From contig DXDK01000089.1 in NCBI GenBank assembly GCA_019115545.1, forward strand, positions 1 to 33,691: DNA of 33,691 nucleotides. The letters run 5' to 3'. Every line of letters starts with the position of its first letter. Within the stretch, counting starts at the first letter, position 1. The position numbers and the translations under genes were made by a program. Source of the stretch: Candidatus Evtepia faecavium. GTDB taxonomy: Bacteria > Bacillota > Clostridia > Oscillospirales > Oscillospiraceae. This document shows, one piece after another, positions 8,072-16,553 of this stretch. Under the pieces are notes generated by a model. That model was not told the origin of the DNA and ran no database searches. It worked only from the letters and a program-made list of their open reading frames with translations.

Positions 8072-8899
8072 ATGCCCTATGACCTTCCCGCCCTGTGCCG
8101 CCAGGTCCGGCGGGACATTCTCACCATGACCCACGCCGCCGGCTCCGGCCACCCCGGAGGTTCCCTGTCGGCGGTGGAGATTTTGGTCACCCTCTACTTT
8201 GACCAGATGCGCCTGGACCCCGCCCGGCCCGAGGACCCGGACCGGGACCGGTTCCTTCTCTCCAAAGGCCACGCCGCCCCGGCTCTCTACAGCGTCCTGG
8301 CCCGGCGGGGGTATTTTGACCCCGCTCTCCTCCCCACCCTCCGGCAGCTGGGCTCCCCCCTCCAGGGGCACCCCCACCGGGAGAAGCTCCCGGGGCTGGA
8401 CTGCTCCTCCGGTTCCCTGGGCCAGGGGCTGTCCATCGCCAACGGCCTGGCCCTGGCCGCCCGGCGGACGGGGCGGCGCTACCGCACCTACTGCCTCCTG
8501 GGGGACGGGGAGGTCCAGGAGGGCCAGATCTGGGAGGCCGCCATGACCGCCGCCCACTTCGCCCTGGACAACGTCTGCGCCATCGTGGACGACAACGGCG
8601 TCCAGCTGGACGGCCCCACCCGGGACATCATGGGGGTGGAGCCCCTGGGGGCCAAGTTCTCCGCCTTCGGCTGGGCGGTGCTGGAGGTGGACGGCCACAG
8701 CTTATCCGCCCTCCAGGACGCCTTCCGCACCGCCGGGGCCACCCGGGGCCGGCCCACGGTCCTTCTGGCCCACACGGTAAAGGGGAAGGGCGTCTCCTTC
8801 ATGGAGGGCCAGGCCGGCTGGCACGGCAAGGCCCCCAACGACGCCGAACTGGCCGCCGCCCTGGCGGAGCTGGAGAAAGGAGGCAGCCATGAAGCTTGA
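8072..8899 (+). CDS. Transketolase, N-terminal (TPP-binding) subunit
   Basis: TMTHAAGSGHPGGSLSAVEILVTLYF, SKGHAAPALYSVLARRGYF, GDGEVQEGQIWEA; CAGGAGG RBS. Confidence 0.94.
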   Translation: MPYDLPALCRQVRRDILTMTHAAGSGHPGGSLSAVEILVTLYFDQMRLDPARPEDPDRDRFLLSKGHAAPALYSVLARRGYFDPALLPTLRQLGSPLQGHPHREKLPGLDCSSGSLGQGLSIANGLALAARRTGRRYRTYCLLGDGEVQEGQIWEAAMTAAHFALDNVCAIVDDNGVQLDGPTRDIMGVEPLGAKFSAFGWAVLEVDGHSLSALQDAFRTAGATRGRPTVLLAHTVKGKGVSFMEGQAGWHGKAPNDAELAAALAELEKGGSHEA

Positions 8900-9842
8900 G
8901 CAGGTAAACCAGGTCCCCCAGCGGGACGGCTATGGCCAGGGTCTGCTGGAACTGTGCAAAACCCGGCAGGACGTGGTGGTGCTGGACGCCGACGTGTCCG
9001 CCTCCACCCGGACCAACTGGGTCCACGACCAGTACCCCGACCACTTCTACAACCTGGGCATCAGCGAGCAGGACCTGGTGGGCACCGCCGCGGGCCTGGC
9101 CCTGGGAGGGCAGGTCCCCTTCGTGTCCACCTATGGGGTCTTTCTCTCCGGCCGGGCCTTTGACCAGATCCGCACCACCGTGTGCTACAACGACCTCCAC
9201 GTGATCTTCGGCGGGGCCCACGCGGGGATCTCCGTGGGGCCCGACGGGGCCACCCATCAGGCCCTGGAGGACATGGCCCTGGCCCGGGTCCTCCCCCGGA
9301 TGACGGTGGTGGCCCCCTGCGACAGCGAGGAGACCCGAAAGGCCGTCCTGGCCGCCGCGGACTGGCCGGGGCCGGTGTACCTCCGCTTCGGCCGGGAGGC
9401 CGTACCGGTGATCACCGACGCCGCCACCCCCTTCACCCTGGGCAAGGCCCGCCTGGTGCGGGAGGGGGCAGACTGCGCCCTTTTCGCCTGCGGGGCCCTG
9501 GTGTACGAGGGCCTGCTGGCGGCAGAGGAACTGGCCGCCCGGGGCATCTCCCTCCAGGTCACCGACCTGCACACCATCAAGCCCCTGGACAAGGACGCCG
9601 TGATTGAGGCCGCCCGCCGGTGCGGGGCGGTGGTCACCGCCGAGGAACACCAGCTGGCCGGGGGCCTCTTCGGGGCGGTGTCCGAGGTGCTGGCCCGAAC
9701 CTGCCCCATGCCCGTGGAGGCCGTGGCCGTCCAGGACACCTTTGGAGAGAGCGGCCCTCCGGCAGCCCTCATGGCCAAGTACGGCCTGGACCACGCCGCC
9801 ATCGTCCAGGCGGTGCTGGCCTGCCTGGCGCGAAAGGGGTGA
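8889..9842 (+). CDS. Transketolase, C-terminal (Pyr domain) subunit
   Basis: VLDADVSASTRTNWV, FYNLGISEQDLVGTAAGLAL, YLRFGREAVPVI; overlaps the previous CDS by 11 nt. Confidence 0.94.
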   Translation: MKLEQVNQVPQRDGYGQGLLELCKTRQDVVVLDADVSASTRTNWVHDQYPDHFYNLGISEQDLVGTAAGLALGGQVPFVSTYGVFLSGRAFDQIRTTVCYNDLHVIFGGAHAGISVGPDGATHQALEDMALARVLPRMTVVAPCDSEETRKAVLAAADWPGPVYLRFGREAVPVITDAATPFTLGKARLVREGADCALFACGALVYEGLLAAEELAARGISLQVTDLHTIKPLDKDAVIEAARRCGAVVTAEEHQLAGGLFGAVSEVLARTCPMPVEAVAVQDTFGESGPPAALMAKYGLDHAAIVQAVLACLARKG

Positions 9843-9847
9843 GGCCC

Positions 9848-10993
9848 TTGCCCCGCGTGCTCTCCCTGCTGCTGGCCACCCTGCTGGCCCTGGGGTGCCT
9901 CTCCGGCTGCCAGGTCTCCCTGGAGCGCATCGCCAACGGGGGGACCGTCCCCGAGCCCCCCGCCGACTACACCGGCACCCAGGACGGCTTCCGCTACACC
10001 AAAACCACCCTCACCGGCCAGGAGCGGTACCTCTATGACCAGATCCTCACCGCCCTGAAGGCCCAGGAGACGGAGGTCACCGGCCTCTACCCCGACACGG
10101 AGATGATCCAGAAGGTGGTCACCGCCATCGACCGGGACTACCCGGAACTCTTCTGGTTCTCCGGCACCGGGGAGATCGAGACCACCCTCCTGGCGGGAAA
10201 GGCCCTGGAGGCCGCCTATCGCCCGGCCTACACCATGGACGCCGCCCAACGGGAGGCCACCCAGGCCCAGGTGGACCAGTGGACGGCGGACTGCCTGGCC
10301 ACGGTGGACCGGTCGGCCTCCGACTATGACCAGGCGCTGGGGGTGTACACCTATCTCATCGACCATGCCGACTACCAAGTGGTGGACAGCAACTCCATCG
10401 TGAACATCATGGTGAACGGCGCCGGCCTGTGCGGCTGCTACGCCAAGACCTACCAGTACCTTCTCCTCCAGCTGGGGATCGACGTGGCCTATGTCACCGG
10501 CCAGGCGGGGGGCGAGTCCCACGCCTGGAACCTGGCCTGGCTGGACGGGTCCCCCTGCTGGATCGACCCCACCTGGGGGGACCCCGTCTTCACCGGTGGG
10601 GACGCCAGCCAGGGCCCGGCTTACGAGTACTTCGGCCTCACCACCGACGACCTGGAGCGCACCCACACCCTGGACGAGGCCGTCCCCGTCCCGGCGTGCA
10701 CCTCCCAGAGCAACAACTACTTCCTCCGCAGCGGGCTCTACTTCCCCTCCTATGACCCGGCCTCCCTGGTCTCCGTTCTCCAGCGGGCCATGGCGGGGGG
10801 GCAGACTCAGGCCGCCGTGCGCTACAGCGACGAGGCCTACGCCGGCGCCTGCGCCGCCCTCTTCGACAACGGGGCCCTGGCCGGCCTCTTCCAGGAGGCC
10901 GCCCAAGGGGCCGGGGTGGATCTGGTGCCCCTCCAGTCCCTGTGGTACACCCGCAACGACAAGATGGGGGTGCTGACCTTTCTGATGCCTTGA
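9848..10993 (+). CDS. Transglutaminase-like domain lipoprotein
   Basis: TTG start after GGGGTGAGG; signal peptide with LSGC lipobox; GAGLCGCYAKTYQYLL...SHAWNLAWLDGSPCWIDPTWGDP gives the Cys/His/Asp core. Confidence 0.82.
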   Translation: MPRVLSLLLATLLALGCLSGCQVSLERIANGGTVPEPPADYTGTQDGFRYTKTTLTGQERYLYDQILTALKAQETEVTGLYPDTEMIQKVVTAIDRDYPELFWFSGTGEIETTLLAGKALEAAYRPAYTMDAAQREATQAQVDQWTADCLATVDRSASDYDQALGVYTYLIDHADYQVVDSNSIVNIMVNGAGLCGCYAKTYQYLLLQLGIDVAYVTGQAGGESHAWNLAWLDGSPCWIDPTWGDPVFTGGDASQGPAYEYFGLTTDDLERTHTLDEAVPVPACTSQSNNYFLRSGLYFPSYDPASLVSVLQRAMAGGQTQAAVRYSDEAYAGACAALFDNGALAGLFQEAAQGAGVDLVPLQSLWYTRNDKMGVLTFLMP

Positions 10994-11035
10994 CCGCCCT
11001 TGGAGCGGCCGGCCACTCCCCCCGAACAGACGCAA

Positions 11036-11068
11036 AGCGCGCGCAGGACCGATGGTCCTGCGCGCGCT
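11036..11068. terminator. Bidirectional intrinsic terminator between the lipoprotein and trpB2
   Basis: AGCGCGCGCAGGACC-GAT-GGTCCTGCGCGCGCT perfect 15-bp stem, T-rich downstream on the plus strand. Confidence 0.8.
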
Positions 11069-11090
11069 CGTTTCCTTTTTGGGGGGAATG

Positions 11091-12467
11091 TCAGTCCACC
11101 TTGGGCAGCCCGGCAAACCCTTTGGCCAGGTCCTCGTCGGTGGGGATGTAGTCTGTCATCTCGCCGTTGTTGAACTTCTCATAGGCCACCATGTCGAAGT
11201 AGCCGGTGCCGGTGAGGCCGAAGACGATGGTCTTCTCCTCCCCGGTCTCTTTGCACTTCAGGGCCTCGTCCATGGCCACCCGGATGGCGTGGCTGGACTC
11301 GGGGGCGGGGAGGATGCCCTCCACCCGGGCAAAGTAGGTGGCCGCCTCGAAAACCTTGCTCTGCTCCACGCTGGTGGCCTCGATGAGGCCGTCGTGGTAG
11401 AGCTGGCTGACCACAGGGCTCATGCCGTGGTACCGCAGGCCGCCGGCGTGGTTGGCCGAGGGGATGAAGCCGGAGCCCAGGGTGTACATCTTGGCCAGGG
11501 GGCAGACCATGCCGGTGTCGCAGAAGTCATAGGCAAACTTGCCCCGGGTGAGGCTGGGGCAGGAGGCGGGCTCCACGGCAATGATCCGGTAGTCGGCCTC
11601 CCCCCGGAGCATCTGGCCCACGAAGGGGGAGATGAGGCCGCCCACGTTGGACCCGCCGCCGGCGCAGCCGATGATGATGTCGGCCTGGATGCCGTATTTG
11701 TCCATGGCCGCCTTGGTCTCCAGGCCGATGACGCTCTGGTGGAGCAGGACCTGGTTCAGCACGGACCCCAGCACGTAGCGGTAGCCCTCCTGGCTGGTGG
11801 CGGCCTCCACCGCCTCGGAGATGGCACAGCCCAGGGAGCCGGTGGTGCCGGGGTGGGCCTCCAGAATCTTCCGGCCCACGGCGGTGGTGTCCGAGGGGGA
11901 GGGGGTCACGGAGGCGCCATAAGTGCGCATGACCTCCCGGCGGAAGGGTTTCTGCTCATAGCTGACCTTCACCATGTACACCTGGCAGTCCAGCCCCAGG
12001 TAGGCGCAGGCCATGGACAGGGCGGTGCCCCACTGGCCGGCCCCGGTCTCGGTGGTGACCCCCTTGAGCCCCTGCTTCTTGGCATAGTAGGCCTGGGCGA
12101 TGGCGGAGTTGAGCTTGTGGGAGCCCGAGGTGTTGTTGCCTTCGAACTTGTAATAGATCTTGGCCGGGGTCTGGAGCTTCTCCTCCAGGCAGTAGGCCCG
12201 GACCAGGGGGGAGGGACGGTACATCTTGTAAAAGTCCCGGATCTCCTGGGGGATGGGGATGTAGGCGTTGTCGTTGTCCAGCTCCTGCTCCACCAGGTCC
12301 TTGCAGAAGACCGCACCCAGCTCTTCGGCGGTCATGGGCTTTCCGGTGGCGGGGTTCAGGAGGGGGGCGGGCTTGTTCTTCATATCGGCCCGGACGTTGT
12401 ACCAAGCCTGGGGCATCTCGTTCTCTTCCAGGTAGATCTTATAGGGAATCTCTTTCATTGCTGCCAT
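11091..12467 (-). CDS. trpB: TrpB-like pyridoxal-phosphate enzyme (TrpB2 type tryptophan synthase beta)
   Basis: NNTSGSHKLNSAIAQAYYAKKQG, TETGAGQWGTALSMACAYLGLDCQVYMVKVSYEQKPFRR, GCAGGGSNVGG; AGGAGC RBS. Confidence 0.92.
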   Translation of the reverse strand: MAAMKEIPYKIYLEENEMPQAWYNVRADMKNKPAPLLNPATGKPMTAEELGAVFCKDLVEQELDNDNAYIPIPQEIRDFYKMYRPSPLVRAYCLEEKLQTPAKIYYKFEGNNTSGSHKLNSAIAQAYYAKKQGLKGVTTETGAGQWGTALSMACAYLGLDCQVYMVKVSYEQKPFRREVMRTYGASVTPSPSDTTAVGRKILEAHPGTTGSLGCAISEAVEAATSQEGYRYVLGSVLNQVLLHQSVIGLETKAAMDKYGIQADIIIGCAGGGSNVGGLISPFVGQMLRGEADYRIIAVEPASCPSLTRGKFAYDFCDTGMVCPLAKMYTLGSGFIPSANHAGGLRYHGMSPVVSQLYHDGLIEATSVEQSKVFEAATYFARVEGILPAPESSHAIRVAMDEALKCKETGEEKTIVFGLTGTGYFDMVAYEKFNNGEMTDYIPTDEDLAKGFAGLPKVD

Positions 12468-12499
12468 GGTTCTTGGCTCCTTTCTGTGATTCCGGGACA

Positions 12500-12785
12500 G
12501 AAACAAAAAACGCTCCTGTCCCTTGCAGTTTCTTTGCAGGGACAGAAGCCAATGCTTCTGCGGTGCCACCCGGCTTGGCGCGGTACGCGCCCACTCAGCG
12601 CACTCCAACAAGTGCCGGCACGTGGTAACGGCGTGCTCTCGCCCGTCTCCCCTACTGAAGGTAACCCTCGTTCGGTTCGCCCTCCCGGGACCATTCCACA
12701 GAGCTGCGCTCTGCCGCGCTTGCACCGGCCGCGGCTCGCTGAGAAAGGCAGGGGTCTGTGTACTCTTCCCGTTCCTCGGTTTATG
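12500..12785 (-). ncRNA. T-box leader with UGG (Trp) specifier
   Basis: Minus strand contains GGGTGGCACCGC (antiterminator T-box), stem I with AGAGTA opposite GAATGG flanked by CGGGA/TCCCG (specifier TGG at 12693..12691), and a terminator CTGTCCCTGCA...TGCAAGGGACAG...TTTTTT. Confidence 0.9.
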
Positions 12786-12791
12786 CAAGGG

Positions 12792-12820
12792 AGTATATCA
12801 CGCCTTGCATCCCCTGTCAA
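12792..12820 (-). promoter_or_regulatory. Promoter of the T-box/trpB2 unit
   Basis: Minus TTGACA-N17-TATACT. Confidence 0.8.
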
Positions 12821-12901
12821 GCCCCTGGGGGGAAAATCTTTCCCTTTTTCTCCCTTCGTGGTAAAATGGGCCCAAGACCTTCCCGAAAAGGAGGATTTTT
12901 C

Positions 12902-13552
12902 ATGGATTCTGTCCACCTTCGTCTGGCCTCCCCCGGGGACGCGGCGGCCCTGCTGGCCATCTACCGCCCCTATGTGGAGGACACCGCCATCACCTTCGAG
13001 TACACCGTCCCCTCTCGGGGGGAGTTCACCCGTCGGGTGACGGAAACCCTGCGCGCCTACCCCTACCTGGTGGCGGAGGCCGCCGGGGAGGTGCTGGGGT
13101 ACGCCTATGCTTCTCCCTTCCACCCCCGGGCGGCCTACCAGTGGGCGGCGGAGAGCACCGTCTACCTCCGCCGGGACTGCCGGGGCCAGGGGCTGGGGCG
13201 GCAGCTCTACGCCGCCCTGGAGGGGGTCCTGGCCCTTCAGAACGTCCTCAACTGCAACGCCTGCATCGCCATGCCCGAGCAGGAGGACGAGACCCTCACC
13301 CTGGCCAGCTTCCGCTTCCACCAGGGGATGGGGTACCAGCTGGTGGGGCGGTTCCACCAGGTGGGGTACAAGTTCGGCCGGTGGTATCACATGGTCTGGA
13401 TGGAAAAGGCCCTGGGGGCCCATACCGTTCCCCCGGCACCCTTCCTTCCCTTTCCCCAGATTGCAGAGCAGGTCCCTGCCCTGCTGGCCAGCGTTACGAC
13501 AAGACCTTTTCCAGGCGGCGCTGGAGCAGGGGCTGAAGCTTCTTGGCGGTAA
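12902..13552 (+). CDS. GNAT-family N-acetyltransferase (phosphinothricin acetyltransferase-like)
   Basis: VHLRLASPGDAAALLAIYRPYVEDTAITFEYTVPS, YLRRDCRGQGLGRQLYAALE, GRWYHMVWMEKAL; AAAGGAGG RBS. Confidence 0.9.
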   Translation: MDSVHLRLASPGDAAALLAIYRPYVEDTAITFEYTVPSRGEFTRRVTETLRAYPYLVAEAAGEVLGYAYASPFHPRAAYQWAAESTVYLRRDCRGQGLGRQLYAALEGVLALQNVLNCNACIAMPEQEDETLTLASFRFHQGMGYQLVGRFHQVGYKFGRWYHMVWMEKALGAHTVPPAPFLPFPQIAEQVPALLASVTTRPFPGGAGAGAEASWR

Positions 13553-14174
13553 GCCCCACCAGGACCGCTGCCGCCACCGTCCCTTCCCGCACCCCGTAGA
13601 GGCCGTGGAGGAAGCCCAGGGAGAGGGCCACGGCGATGCCCACCAGGGTGAGGTCAAAGGCCACCTTCATGTTCCCAAAGGGGATGGGGGCCACCTGGCA
13701 CACCGCCAGGACGAAGCCCTCCCCCGCCAGGGTGACCACCCCGGCGATGACCTCCAGGGCCACCCCCACGGCCACCAGCACCACCCCGATGAGGCAGTAG
13801 AGCCACTGGACCCCGTAGTGGTCCGCCGGCAGGTTCTGCACCGCCCACACCCCGAAGTCGGTGAGGTAGCCGAAGACCACCGCCACCGGCAGCTGCATCA
13901 GCTGCACCGGGTCATACCGCCGGCGCAGGATCAGGATCTGCAGCAGGATGAGAACCACATGCAGGCAGATGGTGGCCTCCCCCACGGTGAGGGGGATCAG
14001 CAGGCTCACCACATAGGGCAGGCTGGAGATGGGGGAGGTCCCCAGGGCCCCCTGGATGGAGAAGGCGATGCCGAAGGCCATGATCAGCAGCCCGATCCCC
14101 AGGGTCAGGTACCGCTTTCCCAAAGCCGGGGGATGGGGATGGGTGGGGTGGAAATGGACGTAGGGATGGGACAT
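13494..14174 (-). CDS. YczE/YitT-like integral membrane protein
   Basis: Multiple TM helices; LGIGLLIMAFGIAFSIQGALGTSPISSLPYVVSL is typical of the YczE family. Confidence 0.75.
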   Translation of the reverse strand: MSHPYVHFHPTHPHPPALGKRYLTLGIGLLIMAFGIAFSIQGALGTSPISSLPYVVSLLIPLTVGEATICLHVVLILLQILILRRRYDPVQLMQLPVAVVFGYLTDFGVWAVQNLPADHYGVQWLYCLIGVVLVAVGVALEVIAGVVTLAGEGFVLAVCQVAPIPFGNMKVAFDLTLVGIAVALSLGFLHGLYGVREGTVAAAVLVGLTAKKLQPLLQRRLEKVLS

Positions 14175-14210
14175 AGCCGCGCCTCCTCTCTTGGAATTTG
14201 CAAAATAGAA

Positions 14211-14248
14211 AAGACCCAACACGCCGCAAGGTCACGGGTCCGGGTCTT
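14211..14248 (-). terminator. Possible terminator/attenuator hairpin
   Basis: Minus strand AAGACCC-N24-GGGTCTTTTC; alternative pairing AACACG/CGTGTT overlaps it. Confidence 0.35.
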
Positions 14249-14270
14249 GTGGGGTCGTGTTTGATTGTAT

Positions 14271-14417
14271 TCAGAGGGCCTGGTTCTGGGACCAGGCGGC
14301 AGCGGTGGTGGAGCCGGAGACGCCGTCCGCTCCCCCGCCCCGGGGCCAGAAGGCCATGAGCACCAGGGCGATGAGCACCACCACGGCGATGAGGATGTTT
14401 CTGCGGTTCTTGTTCAC
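14271..14417 (-). CDS. Small single-TM protein (48 aa), not in the ORF track
   Basis: GTG start overlapping the rnc stop (GTGA) with AAGGAG RBS; VNKNRRNILIAVVVLIALVLMAFWPRGGGADGVSGSTTAAAWSQNQAL. Confidence 0.65.
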   Translation of the reverse strand: MNKNRRNILIAVVVLIALVLMAFWPRGGGADGVSGSTTAAAWSQNQAL

Positions 14418-15097
14418 GGCTGCTCCTTCTCCCAGGCCAGGACGGCGGCCTTGGCCGCGGCCTGCTCGGCCTCCTTCTTGCTGTGGCCCTGGCCGGCGCC
14501 GATGGGCTGGCCGTTGAGGCAGACCTCCATGGCGAAGATCTTGGCGTGGTCGGGCCCGCGCTCCCCGGTGAGGTGATAGGACAGCACCTGGCCGCTCTCC
14601 CGCTGGACCAGCTCCTGGAGGGCGGTCTTATAGTCCCGGCCGGCGGCGGTTTTCTCCTGCTCCTGTTCCAGCACCAGGGCGTGGATGAGCTTCCGGGCCT
14701 GGCCGATGCCTCCGTCCAGATAGACGGCGGCCAGCAGGGCCTCCACCGCGTCGGCCTGGATGGAGGGGCGGGCCCGGCCGCCGCCGTGGTCCTCCCCCTT
14801 GCCCAGGCGGAGGTAGCTGCCCAGGTCCAGGCCCTGGGCCACCTCCACCAGGCTGCTCTCGCACACCAGGGCGGCCCGGATGCGGGTGAGGTCCCCCTCC
14901 GGCAGGTCGGGGCGGGTGCGGTAGAGGTGGTCAGCCACCACCAGGCCCAGGATGGAGTCCCCCAAAAACTCCAGCCGCTCGTTGCTGTGGGCGCCGGCCT
15001 CCCGGTGCTCGTTGGCATAGGAGCTGTGGGTGAGGGCGTTTTCCAGCAGATGTTTATCCCGGAAGGTATAGCCGAGTTTTTCTTCCAATGGCCGCAT
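14414..15097 (-). CDS. rnc: Ribonuclease III
   Basis: MRPLEEKLGYTFRDKHLLENALTHSSYANE, NERLEFLGDSILGLVVADHLY; dsRBD at C-terminus. Start chosen by GAGGAGGA RBS. Confidence 0.97.
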   Translation of the reverse strand: MRPLEEKLGYTFRDKHLLENALTHSSYANEHREAGAHSNERLEFLGDSILGLVVADHLYRTRPDLPEGDLTRIRAALVCESSLVEVAQGLDLGSYLRLGKGEDHGGGRARPSIQADAVEALLAAVYLDGGIGQARKLIHALVLEQEQEKTAAGRDYKTALQELVQRESGQVLSYHLTGERGPDHAKIFAMEVCLNGQPIGAGQGHSKKEAEQAAAKAAVLAWEKEQP

Positions 15098-15162
15098 CGC
15101 GTCTCCTCCTCCCCCAGGCAGCCCCGGCCGCAACGCGGAGGCTGCCGGCCTGCCCATGTTCG

Positions 15163-15399
15163 TCAAATATCCAGCTTGCTCTGCAGGTAGTTCACCAGGT
15201 CCCCCACGGTCTTGATGGAGGCCAGGTCCTCTTCGCTCATCTCGCCGATGTCAAATTCCTCTTCCAAAGCCATGGACAGCTCCACGATATCCAGAGAGTC
15301 CACGCCCAAATCTTCCTCAAAGTTGGTGTCCATGGTGATGCTGTTGCCGTCCACGCCCAACTGATCCGCAATCAAGGTCTGCAACTTCTCTAAAATCAT
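15163..15399 (-). CDS. acpP: Acyl carrier protein
   Basis: [17 protein letters not shown]...[23 protein letters not shown]; Ser in DSLD. Confidence 0.96.
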   Translation of the reverse strand: MILEKLQTLIADQLGVDGNSITMDTNFEEDLGVDSLDIVELSMALEEEFDIGEMSEEDLASIKTVGDLVNYLQSKLDI

Positions 15400-15457
15400 A
15401 TCCACATGCTCCTTTTGGGTCTCCATTTTCTTGGTGCTGAGGGAATCGCTGTACCCT

Positions 15458-15486
15458 AATATAGGGACGTTTTCCCGTTCTGTCAA
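15458..15486 (-). promoter_or_regulatory. acpP promoter
   Basis: Minus TTGACA-N17-TATATT in the plsX-acpP gap. Confidence 0.7.
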
Positions 15487-15502
15487 TAGGGAATCGGAAA
15501 AA

Positions 15503-16537
15503 TCATCCCTCTTTCTTCCCCCGGGGCAGGCTCATGTGGTCCACGTTGGCGGCGATGTCCCCCACGATATCCTCCCGGGCCACCACCTGGGCCTGGCGGA
15601 TGGCGTTGAAGAAGGCGTAGCCGTTGGAGGAGCCGTGGGCCTTCACCACCGGCTGGGAGATGCCCAGCAGGGCGGTGCCCCCCACCTCGTTGGCGTCAAA
15701 GCGCTTTTTGAAGGCGGCCAGCTTCTCCTTGAGCAGCAGGGCGGCCAGCTTGGTCTTGGCGCTGCCCAGGAGCATGTCCTTGAGGCTGCGGGTGAAGAGG
15801 GAGGCCGCCCCCTCCATGGTTTTCAGGAAGATGTTCCCGGTGAACCCGTCGGTCACCAGCACGTCCACCCCCTGGCTGATGGCCTCCCGGCCCTCGATGT
15901 TGCCGATGAAGCGGATGCGCCCGGCCTCGTGGGCCTGGGTGAGCAGGGCGTGGGCCTCCTTTTGCAGCTCCATGCCCTTGCTGGGCTCGGTGCCGATGTT
16001 CAGCAGGCCCACCCGGGGGCGCTCGATGCCCAGAAACCGCTGGGCGTAGTAGGAGCCCATGTAGGCAAACTGCAGCAGATATTCCGGGGTGCACTCGGCG
16101 GTGGCCCCGCAGTCGATGAGCACCATGTTCCCCGTGGCGTTGGGCACCACCGGGGCCAGGGCCGCCCGGCGGATGCCCCGGATCCGCTTGACCACCAGGG
16201 TGGCTGCCGACAGCAGGGCCCCGGTGGACCCGGCGGAGACGAAGGCGTCCCCCTGCCCGGCCTTCAGCAGGTTCAGGCCCACGGTCATGGAGGAGTCCGG
16301 CTTGTCCTTAAAGGCCCGGGCGGGGTTGTCCTCCATGTCGATGACCTGGCTGGCGGGGGCGATTGCCACCCCCTGGGGCGGGCTCTGGTGGCCCAGCTTG
16401 GCCAGGCAGGCCAGGATGGCCTCCTCCCGGCCGGTGAGGACAATCTCCACCCCCAGTTCCTTCCGGGCCCGGAGGGCCCCCTCCACAGGGGCCTGGGGGG
16501 CGTTGTCGCCGCCCATGGCGTCTACGATGATCTTCAT
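15503..16537 (-). CDS. plsX: Phosphate acyltransferase PlsX
   Basis: [64 protein letters not shown]. Confidence 0.97.
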   Translation of the reverse strand: MKIIVDAMGGDNAPQAPVEGALRARKELGVEIVLTGREEAILACLAKLGHQSPPQGVAIAPASQVIDMEDNPARAFKDKPDSSMTVGLNLLKAGQGDAFVSAGSTGALLSAATLVVKRIRGIRRAALAPVVPNATGNMVLIDCGATAECTPEYLLQFAYMGSYYAQRFLGIERPRVGLLNIGTEPSKGMELQKEAHALLTQAHEAGRIRFIGNIEGREAISQGVDVLVTDGFTGNIFLKTMEGAASLFTRSLKDMLLGSAKTKLAALLLKEKLAAFKKRFDANEVGGTALLGISQPVVKAHGSSNGYAFFNAIRQAQVVAREDIVGDIAANVDHMSLPRGKKEG

Positions 16538-16553
16538 TGGGGTATCCCCTTTC

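Noticed and set aside
8072-9842. Transketolase as a frameshifted pseudogene
   Set aside because: Separate N and C subunits with their own RBS and an 11-nt overlap are a known natural arrangement; both halves are intact.
11052-13040. 662-aa plus-strand ORF across trpB2 and the leader
   Set aside because: Antisense to trpB2 and runs through the T-box; no RBS or domain.
12455-13657. 400-aa minus-strand ORF and other ORFs over the T-box
   Set aside because: Covers the structured T-box leader and the antisense of the GNAT gene; not coding.
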